A DNA stretch of 64,000 bases, taken from assembly GCA_019915135.1 (NCBI GenBank), contig JAHLMK010000028.1, forward strand, positions 124,001 to 188,000, read 5' to 3'. The notes under the pieces were generated by a model. The model was not told where the DNA came from. It searched no databases and saw nothing but the letters and a program-made list of their open reading frames with translations. Shown here piece by piece: positions 55,855 to 64,000 of this stretch. Every line of letters begins with the position of its first letter. Position 1 is the stretch's first letter. The position numbers and the translations under genes were made by a program. This stretch comes from Strobilurus pachycystidiatus (taxonomy: Eukaryota; Basidiomycota; Agaricomycetes; Agaricales; Physalacriaceae).

Positions 55855-57216
55855 TCAGGCCTCGGGCGCCTCCGCTCTTTCATTGGCCCTCTTCTCTTCT
55901 TCGTCTTTCGCTTCCTTGGCCTTCTTCTCCTCTTCTTCGTCTTTCGCTTCCTTGGCCTTCTTCTCCTCTTCTTTGTCTTTTGCAAAAACAGGCATGGGAA
56001 GGGTAGACAAGCAGGTTTCCATCTGTGGAAACAAAGTTCCTTCGATCCATGTCTGCACCGTTTGGGATAAATCGATTAAGGCGCCGTTATCCGCTTGGGA
56101 TGCCCAACGAAGCTGCATGGCACTGGCAACGTCCTGGAGTAAAGGTACCAGGTCGGCCAGTATCTTGGATTCAACGAGTACTAGGATGACCAGAACGTCG
56201 GACTTTGTGGCATTCGAGGGATATACGCGCGGGCATAAGCCTTGAGTAGATTTTTCACCAGGCTCACTTTGAAGCGTTCTAAGGGAGTTTCCAGAAGTCC
56301 CTCAATCGTTTTGAGCAGTACGTCCAGGCGATCTCTTTCAGTGAGAGGGGCATCTACTCTTCTTGAGTGTCTTCAAATAAACATATGACGATCAACACAC
56401 CAAGGAACCCGAACCATTCTCCGCCACGACCGAGGAGTCCGCGCCTTGGAGATTCTCGTATGACTGGTCAGCATTGTACAGAGAAACATCAGCGAATCGA
56501 TCTACCACGCTTCTCATACACCGCCAATAAGTCCTTTTCCTTCTTGTTGATCCATTTCTTATCCTCAGCGGACGTCATCAGCGATAGTTTGAGCAATCGG
56601 GGGACAAGATGGGTGCCAACAATACCGCCCATGATGGCCTCCCAAGCTTGGGCGTTTCCTGGTTTTTTTGGAGGGCGTGGCAATACCGACGAGTAAGTTC
56701 GCGAGCAGATCGGGCGTGAGTACGCAATCAACAAATCTGAACTTTGCGAAGTGGGTGAAGAGTGCGGAGCGAGAACCAAGATTGCTGTTGGTGAAGTCGA
56801 TGGCATGGAAGGAGAGTTCGCCAAGTTGTTCGTCCTTGTCCGCGTTAGCGGCAGTTGTGACCCACAGTATCACTTTGCGCAACATCGCTTCTGACAGTTT
56901 GCCGATTCCGTCGAATCTGAAGTTATGAACCAATTCCAGGATATGAGGAGATTCTTTGATCAACTCATCATACGCGTCAAGTCCCTTGAGTCGGCGAAAT
57001 GTCAAAGAACGCAACAGCATTCCTTGTCCTGTTACAATTATTAATGCATGTAAGTAATCGAGTGAAGACGCGACAGTTGCCTTGCCTGGAATTAGCTCTT
57101 CTGACTAAAGTCATGGCGCGTTGGAAGGGCCGATCCCGATAGGCAGCCATGTCAAAGATTATGTTTACAAGTTCAGGTGGAAGATGTGGTTCGTCGGGGC
57201 TTCTGAATTGTGGCAT
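55855..57216 (-). pseudogene. Hypothetical protein with F-box-like start, frameshifted
   Basis: It starts MPQFRSPDEPHLPPELVNII at 57216, where the LPPELVNIIF segment is the usual beginning of F-box-like agaric proteins. An intron follows (GC donor possible near 57095). The second block at 57010-56690 reads LLRSLTFRRLKGLDAYDELI and ELVHNFRFDGIGKLSEAML. The frame breaks in a run of seven A (about 56672-56678, plus-strand T run) and resumes as NAQAWEAIMGGIVGTHLVPR and EDKKWINKKEKDLLAVYEKR. Later blocks are DRLDVLLKTIEGLLETPLER (56325) and LADLVPLLQDVASAMQLRW (56150). The end carries two copies of KAKEAKDEEE, stopping at 55855. Two or three frame changes make a pseudogene likely, though the homopolymer could be a sequencing error. 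Confidence 0.5.
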
Positions 57217-57575
57217 GTTGGCAAAATAGCAGTGAAATTTGTTGATAGGCTACAAGTACGAAATACGAAGTACTGGCAACCGTCCCGACTCGACATGGCA
57301 TCCAAGCCAGTTGCGCATACTACTTCCCAGTTGAACATGTTATCCGAACGCAATCACCTAGGCTAATATAGGGCCATTGTTGTATCCTCTTGTTTGTACA
57401 TACAATGCCCAAAACAAATATTCACGTCGAACAATGGCACACCTCGTTATTTGGGTAGTCTGGTATATGGTGGCTACGGACTGCCTCTTCGGAGTCTTAC
57501 CGACCCACCTTCAACTCACAACTTACCAACCCACCACTCACACTCTCAACTCACACCGATTTATCGTTGTCCGCA

Positions 57576-59925
57576 ATGAATCATATATTCAACGACAACG
57601 AGCTTGCCAATGCCAACCCCGAATGGGTTTCCAGTCAGTGGATTGGCTGTGATAGAGTCTTTCGCGATGTGCCGCGCTACGTCGCCATTGAGCTCACTCG
57701 AGCCCAAGCCATCCCACCAGAATTCAGATACCTACTTCCCGCCAAGGCAGCGTCACCGCCTTCATTCTTCGCCACTGCCACACTTCCTCCATGGAGTCTT
57801 GACGACGACAAACTCAAGGACACGAATTTGACCGACCTCACGTTCACATCCACGGAGCCGTCTTTTACCCCCAACCTCTCCAACATCACGCTCATGCAGC
57901 TCCCTCCGATAGCGACCCTCCTGCGTCTAGAGAACGAAATTGGTCAGAAATGGCTCGACGGTGCCAAATCACTCTGCGATGCACGTACCAAGAACGACAT
58001 CCGCCACTTGCCACTCTGGGCGCTGACGCTGTTCACATCCCTTCGCCGAGCATGCAAGGCATGGGCTTCGTGGAGTGCCGCTTTGAGCTGGCTACAAGAC
58101 GAAGCTTACCCAGACGAGGATGATCTTCGAGACCGAGCATTGCATCTCGTCTCGTCCGTTTCGGGCTGGGCTGGACGTGCAAGCGCTGGACTTGGAGATG
58201 TCAGTTTCGAGTTTGTGGCAGATATCCTGGGTGATAATCACCTACCAGGCTGCATCGTTGACATTCTCTTGAATGTTGTCAACACTCGCCTCGAGAAACG
58301 CGACGGTCCCAACAGGACCACCCTCGCAACTGGCACACAATTCGCGGAGTTCATTGCAGCTGGCAACTACAGGAACGTGTCAGATCCAGGATACAAGCTT
58401 CTGGCGAAATATGTTACCTTGTTTCGAGTCCGTCCGCTCATTGCCAGCTATACCTGGCGCTGTACAGCCCCCACTTCATTGGGCATCGTGTCTCATTGAC
58501 TTCCACACGGGCCATGTTCACTTTGGCGACTCGCTTACGCGCCGTGCACCTCGAGAATTCGTTCGACATCTCAAAGTCTGGTTGGAAGAAAACTTCAGAC
58601 TTCAGGTTGAAGTTTTCCACGACTTACCTTGCGCCATACAAATGGACGATTTTAGTTGCCCGATAATAGCAGCTAATACCGTAGCCCATAGTGCGCTCGG
58701 TGATTCTATGTGGACGCAAAAGAGTGCACGACGCCTGCGTATCACCGCCTTTTGCGACGTGTTGGAGGCCATCCTATTGGCACAGGAGGTCAGTGATTGA
58801 CACGAATAGACTAAATGATGTACTTATCCTCACCTGTAGAACCCTTGGGCTCACGACCTCGATTGGAATGTGGATGCCCTGTCTGCAGCGGTTAGCAGTT
58901 TTCACGATGCAAAGACAAGCACGCCGGGTATAGACACCTGTCCAGCTGTGCTGTCGAGCTCGGAGACTGAGGCCGAAGTGCAGCAACCGCCTGGCACTAA
59001 TCCCAGTACGGTTGCCGCTGCCTGTCGTACTGCGACGGGGAGCACTGCAGCCGGGAAACCAGTCAGGCCTCTTACGCTGGCCAAGGAGACGTCGGGAGTC
59101 TCTAAGAAGCGAGTACTGGACTATTCAGACGATGATGAAAAGCAGATGAATTCCAAACGTACCAAATCCGATTCCGCCGCCAAACCCATCCATCCCCTCT
59201 TTCAGTCATCCTCGAATTCAAAGCCCACACCGGCGCGCCTATCGTTGAAGGCCGACGACCGAAAGAAAGCTATCCAGGAAAGAGCGAAGGATTCTCCGCC
59301 GCTAGTCGAGCCTAGGAAGGCCAAGCCGGTTGGCAAGTCCAAAATTGTCGACGATTATTGTCTTGATCCCGGTCCAGGCGGGCGTCAGCAAATCAGCAAA
59401 GAATGCCCGGCTATTCGCAAACAGATTGCAGCTGGGTTCACGAGGCCAGCTCGGTCAAGCTGGCCAAGCTTCGTCGTGCATGTACAGAAGAGAAGAACGG
59501 AGACCCGGGTGATCCGGACGTTCGAGTCTTGGATCCGATTACTGTGGTCTGCTCCCGCTGTCATGGTAGCGTGAAGCTGCAAGCTCCGTACCAGGCGAAG
59601 CGCTTTCGCAAGCACTGGGCTGAGCAGAATGCAAAACCCTTCAAACACTCTACTATTGTGCAGCCCGAAATCGCCAACTTTTTCTCATCATCAACGCCGG
59701 CGCCTCCAAAACCTCCCCAGCCAACACTGAAGAAGTTATGTGGAGGTCTCACTGGTGCTATCGACGACGCCATTCCCTTCTACATCGATAATGCACCTAC
59801 TCCCGGAGGCGGCGCTAAGGAAATCAACTATTATGTCAAGCAGCTCTACGGCGAACGCGATACGAGACGAAGCCCTTGTGCGCATTGATAGTGATTCTCA
59901 AGTCAGTGTACTGATTCCTCGATGA
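57576..59925 (+). pseudogene. Ulp1-like (C48) cysteine protease of an agaric expansion, frameshifted
   Basis: ATG at 57576. The N-terminal 285 residues are open (WVSSQWIGCDRVFRDVPRYV; EFRYLLPAKAASPPSFF; SVSGWAGRASAGLGDVSFEF; LGDNHLPGCIVDILLNV). A one-base shift near 58440 separates them from the protease core. The core has HWASCLIDF (His 58477), HFGDS (Asp 58528), then Q-M-D-D-F-S-C-P (Gln 58639, Cys 58657), which is the H...D...Q...C order of Ulp1/SENP SUMO proteases. An intron (GTCAGT to CTGTAG) leads to a Lys-rich nuclear-type linker (VSKKRVLDYSDDDEK). A second frame change near 59437 precedes VVCSRCHGSVKLQAPYQAKR and FRKHW, a partial zinc-binding C-x2-C...H motif lacking its last ligand. 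From memory, agarics carry many such Ulp1-like genes near transposons. This copy looks inactive. Confidence 0.7.
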
Positions 59926-59929
59926 AAAA

Positions 59930-60620
59930 CTTGTACTGACCTTTCGACGGTTCTCACTCGATTTTCTGGAGCACAAAGCCCCGCCGACGAGGCCCGTGAA
60001 GCGATTCAAGACCGAGATTCCGTTAAAGTCACCAGTGCCGGGTTCTTGGCGAAGCGACTTCAGATTGAGTCAACGTTGATGTAATCGGACTCGTTGGCGA
60101 GGGCGGCGCAGCCGCCGTCGATGTCCTCAAATTTGGGTCTCTCAGGTCAGTGTGTCGAATTTGTGGCCGTAAAACTTGAACTGATCTTCTGTTAGCTTTG
60201 TCATTACTGTAGTTTCGTTAGTCGATACTTGAAGCACAGAAGCCCCGCCGGCGACACCACGCGCTAGAACGAAAGCCCCGATCATCGTCAAGGTCTGAAC
60301 TTGTGAACCTCGGATGAGCAATTGGTAGGTTAGGCGAGGGCCGCGCAGCCTCCCGTAGATGTCATCTTCAAGCTTTCTTTTGTTGTGTTGTCGTGCTTGC
60401 GATGCATGATGTACACCTCCAGTAAGTCTCTATTGCATTTCATGGAGCGTTATTAATTATACCCGCGCATTGTCAAGACTTGCATTCCTGCCGGCGTCAC
60501 CCACACATGCCAGACCTATATTGTACTCCGTTCAGATGAATGCGACGAGACTCTGGATCGTCGCCGGCATCCGTGTAGCTGGCTGGCTATCGGCGACTTG
60601 GCGGCGCAGCCGCCCGTTTG
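59930..60620. repeat. Diverged tandem repeat of about 240-260 bp, two to three units
   Basis: AAAACTTGTACTGACCT (59928) and AAAACTTGAACTGATCT (60172) start two units. Each then has GCACA(A/G)AAGCCCCGCCG (about 59971 and 60234) and GGCGAGGGC-type GCGCAGCC (about 60096 and 60327). A third partial unit has GGCGGCGCAGCCGCC at about 60601. The units are 70-80% alike by eye. No coding potential is evident. Confidence 0.65.
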
Positions 60621-60816
60621 GTCGATATGACTGGCTGTCTTTCGTGTCATGATATGACATGGCGGACATCTCGGATTAGGTGTTTCGAGGGCGTGAAAGG
60701 GCGACGCGCTTCATTTACGTACTCTTTTCATTCTTTCGTCTTGACCACTTCGTTATTTAGGTATTCAATCGTACAACTCGTAGATACCACATTTAACCTT
60801 CGTTATTCAGACCAAC

Positions 60817-62010
60817 GTGCCGCCTTGCAGACCGCCGACGCGTCCAAGCCTAACATTTGGTCAAGATACTCAAAAATTTCCGCCGAATGGACGACCGGAA
60901 ACTCCAGCACCGCCCCGCGAATCGACGCTCGCCGACGTTTTGGCGGTCATCTCGCAGGTGACGACTATGTCGCATCGACTGGACGAACGGTTGCACGCAG
61001 GCCTTCTGGAACGGAGCTGCAGCCAACCGCCAGGCCGACAACGATGCTCTCAATGCTCGCTTGGACGCTCTTCAGCGCGAATTCGCTGCCCTCCAGAATC
61101 GGTCAGTACACGCCGACGACCGTTCCCGAGCCTCGCATTCCTGTCCCTGATTGATATGCCGGGAAGGACCCCAGTCAGGCGCTGGACTTCGTCTCGGCCA
61201 TTGAGGCGTACGCGTTACAGGTCTCTTTCGCGGACGAACGCGCCCAGCTTCTCTACGCGGCAAGCTTGATGACTGGTGATGCTGTACAGTGGGTGAAACC
61301 GCTGCAGAACGCAGCTGCTACCGACGCTGCCGCCTATGACTGGTGTACCTTCCGACAAGGTTTTTTGCAGCAGTTCGGGGACCTAGAGCCACATGTCACA
61401 CTGCCAACAGCAGCGGATGCACTATCGACACTCTCGCAGGGCAATTTATCAGTGACCTCAATGCTAAATCTCGCCCTCCATTCTCCGGCTCAAGCCAGAG
61501 GACAGGGATTCGTCCGTTTTTTACCAGTTTATGCTCAAGGCGCTGAGGCCGGAGGTTTCGAACCACGTCGCGGGGCGACGTTTCGCGTCAATCGATGCCC
61601 TCATCACCAAACCAAACTCCTGCGACTCGAGCCCAACCTCCTATTGCTCCCAACACTCCTTCTTCTGCCCCTCCACCTGCCCCACGCCCCCAGGTCTCGG
61701 CCATGGCACCTCGTCGCGATCCCAATGCCATGGATGTGGATGCTACCAGGAAACGGGCTGGTGAGGTCTGTCGCCGCTGTGGTTGTCGCGGACACTACGA
61801 GCGAAACTGTGCAACATCGATGCAGATCTCACAAACCGGTTCTCCTGCGCACTGTGGACAACTCGCCCGTCAGGTTGGGAATGGTGAATGAACATTGGAG
61901 ACCATCATTCGGAGACAATACCCTTCGACATCGCAGATATTGGCGACGATAACACCATTTTGGGGATTGCCTAGTTGCGAAAGCACCGGCCGAGTATAGA
62001 CTGGACTCTT
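60817..62010 (+). mobile_element. Ty3/Gypsy retrotransposon gag-pol relic
   Basis: A capsid-like part at 61140-61560 reads, across frameshifts, ALDFVSAIEAYALQVSF, LLYAASLMTGDAVQWVKPL and FYQFMLKALRPEVSNH. It is followed by RRDPNAMDVDA and a CCHC zinc knuckle C-x2-C-x4-H-x4-C (CRRCGCRGHYERNC, 61769-61810), the nucleic-acid-binding mark of Gypsy Gag. At 61957-62004 the frame ILGIA-stop-LRKHRPSIDW matches the ILGxPWLxxHxPxIDW motif after the retropepsin domain, with Trp replaced by TAG. No reverse transcriptase, integrase or LTRs were found. Several frame changes occur. It is a dead fragment. Confidence 0.8.
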
Positions 62011-64000
62011 TCTGGCTTCACGATGACTTCGTCAAGGTCATGGGGCAATTGACTGCCCTTCGGACATTTGGTCTCAGCTATGGCGGGGACCTAACGCCAC
62101 CGCCCGACAGTGTTCAAAGGCGTCGCGATGTCGAAGACTCGAGTGCCCGTGAAAAGGCTCAGTGTGATGAGGAGGAAGTCTGGGCACTCGAAGATCACCG
62201 TCCAATTCGACACATGATGTTCTCTCTTAAGGCTGGCAAGAGGCGAAACTTCTATTCGGGACGACGTTCGTGCTTCTCAGTTATTGGATACTTGTTCCTT
62301 ACCTGCGTTAGATTTTCTTGATACTGCATGATTCCAGCGATATACCAATTCAAATCACAGTGATTCAAAAAGTACTACATTACTGGCGTTCTGAGGAAAA
62401 GGGTGGATTCACCACTCCGCCCGAACCCTTTCTCCATTTGAGCTTCCCGTCTATCTCCACCGGCTGTAGTGTCACTGAACGTCCACCCGTTGTACCAGGA
62501 CCCCCGTTGGTTACAAAAGAGAAGTAATCGCTCGGGCCTTGATTTCGAGAAATTCGTTTAGGACACGAAGCAGGTTCTCGATCACTCAAGTCGGCAGATC
62601 GTCGCTGAAGCCAAGGCATCTCAAGCTGAGGGGTGAACCAGAACCTGGTTTTGGAAAAGTCAAGGGATTCCATGTAAGTTCCTCGAATTCCTCAATGCTT
62701 GTTCGATACTCAATCAGCTGTAGGGACGTCTCTAGGCAGTCTCGGAGAGATTGCAGACGACAAATACGACATCACCGTCACGACCGCCTGCGGCACTTTG
62801 AACACAACCTCGTCGTCAACATCGTTGATCAAGGTCAGTCGTGCATAAGCTTCGCGCCACGAACGCCGGTCGTGCGTCCATCATGGTCCTCGAGAGGGTC
62901 AACTCCGGTATAGAGGAGAACCAGATGGCGAAGAAGGCCAGGCCAGAGATTGTTCCTCGTCGAGGAGGACATCCTAGCGCACGGTACTGTCCGCCTCAGG
63001 CCAACGTACGTTCGCGGTTTCTCTGCCTTGTTTGACACTCACATCTCTACAGTACAAGAAGAGACACTTCCACGGCGCCTCTTCTTTGCGCCATCGAACC
63101 TTTCGCAACACTCAAGGGGGTATCTACGCGGTACAGCATGTAGTCTACAATCCGCCTCCTCACCAAGCCGGATGTCAACAGCCTACATGACACGGTCAGC
63201 ACCAGCGTCGAGCTCTGGATAGATACGAACAACGACGCCACGGTGGAGGTTCTGTCGGCGTCCATCCTGACAATGAATCTGTCTGAAGATCAGCATAACC
63301 CCAAGCGCTCGATAATATAAGACGGAGACCGTGCAGACGCGGTGCGACTGACTACAAGTACTCTTGCAGGCTATTTTGCATGACCAAGCTCTGCTCTCAG
63401 TCAAGAATTCGTCGTGATCTCTCGAAGACGCGACGCGGGGCAGCAAACTGAGAACGAGCGAGCATTGCACTCCGGTCGCGCCTTGACCCGTCATCCGCTC
63501 CTCCCAAAGCCAGGGACAGTCGCAGACGGGCAAAACATGGCTTACATGGCGGCGGCGTCTACCTTGCAGGTGGACTTCGCTCTAACCCACGTGCCTCCGC
63601 GAGGGAGATAGGCGTATGGCATGACATGGGCTGTAAGCGATGGCGGGGGCGGCGGGGCGGAAGGAGCCGGCTCCTGCAAACCAATGAATCTGTCTCAGAG
63701 TAAGTCAGCCCCAGCTCTCAACGGGAGAAGGGACGACGAGCAAGGGCGTACCGACTCGCGCTGTTCCCAAGAATATGACCAGCCAGCCACTGCAGCACCA
63801 TCCCATGTTATCGCAAACCGCCTCTACGGCAGCATCGCCGCGCAGAGAGTTACCCCCAGCGTCGTGCAGTCCCCGTTACGGGAAAATAACAGTGGTTCGG
63901 TGTGACGGGGGAGGCGTGTTGCATCGAGTGCGGAATGCGCAGATGATGGTCGCTCGTCAAGACAGAAACTCTCACGATCAAACTCGGGGCAGTCTGATGC
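62011..64000. other. Unassigned; scattered coding-like fragments, window edge
   Basis: 62840-63010 (plus) reads RASIMVLERVNSGIEENQMA, protein-like but unrecognised. 62700-62830 has the look of an exon with a GTAAGT-type donor. The last 100 bases (63900-64000) read GGVLHRVRNAQ, faintly like DGGVLRRVPVRN of the zinc-finger protein at 49.9 kb, which is too weak to call. A gene may continue beyond the window. Confidence 0.35.

Noticed and set aside
63893..64000. Second copy of the zinc-finger gene N-terminus
   Set aside because: Only the short GGVL.RVRN string is shared; too short and cut by the window end.
1..64000. CRISPR array, bacterial operons or phage genes
   Set aside because: Splice-interrupted genes and eukaryotic families throughout; the only regular repeat array is the 151-bp satellite, which has no spacers.

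Overview
The window looks like nuclear DNA of a mushroom-forming basidiomycete (Agaricomycetes). Genes are broken by many short GT-AG introns (about 45-65 nt, CTNAC-like branch points near the 3' end). Several protein families are ones I associate with agaric genomes, and gene remnants, satellite and transposon debris are packed together. There are no operons, ribosome binding sites or CRISPR arrays. Spliced models below were made by hand from splice signals and reading-frame continuity; none has been tested against a database.

Layout. 0-5 kb: three minus-strand lineage-type hypothetical genes, the second a paralogue of the gene at 17.2-19.4 kb. 5.8-6.1 kb: an old tandem duplication. 7.4-10.7 kb: an intact six-exon gene (about 1030 aa). 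It is divergent from an intact six-exon gene (10.96-11.99 kb) ending in an RNase H1 N-terminal (viroplasmin-like) fold. 12.9-13.4 kb: a 495-bp element with long terminal inverted repeats. 13.4-19.4 kb: hypothetical genes. 20.9-22.5 kb: a decayed TET/JBP-like 2-oxoglutarate dioxygenase whose first iron ligand appears to be Gln.

23.2-31.5 kb and 36-55.8 kb form a gene graveyard. Intron-containing, broken copies of conserved genes lie one after another: fatty acid synthase alpha (FAS2), TOR kinase, actin, 1,3-beta-glucan synthase (FKS), PAN2, an LRR protein resembling SOG2, a PUF/Pumilio protein and MSH4. They keep introns and exon order but carry stops, frameshifts and internal deletions, so they arose by DNA duplication, not retrocopying. 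Small apparently intact genes sit between them (28.8, 32.0, 33.3, 49.5 and 52.5 kb). The 40.3-42.0 kb block is a 151-bp satellite with a 302-bp higher-order period.

52.5-53.3 kb encodes a protein with a C4HC3 (RING-CH-type) finger and two tandem IDLT-acidic motifs like SUMO-interacting motifs. 57.6-59.9 kb holds a frameshifted Ulp1-like (SUMO protease) gene of an agaric expansion. 60.8-62.0 kb is a Ty3/Gypsy gag-pol relic with a CCHC knuckle. The last 2 kb is unassigned.

Working together: I see no pathway. The best reading is an accessory or rearranged segment rich in decayed host genes and mobile-element-linked families. The RING/SIM gene, the Ulp1-like gene and the TET-like gene suggest SUMO and DNA-modification themes known from transposon-associated fungal families, but that link is inference.
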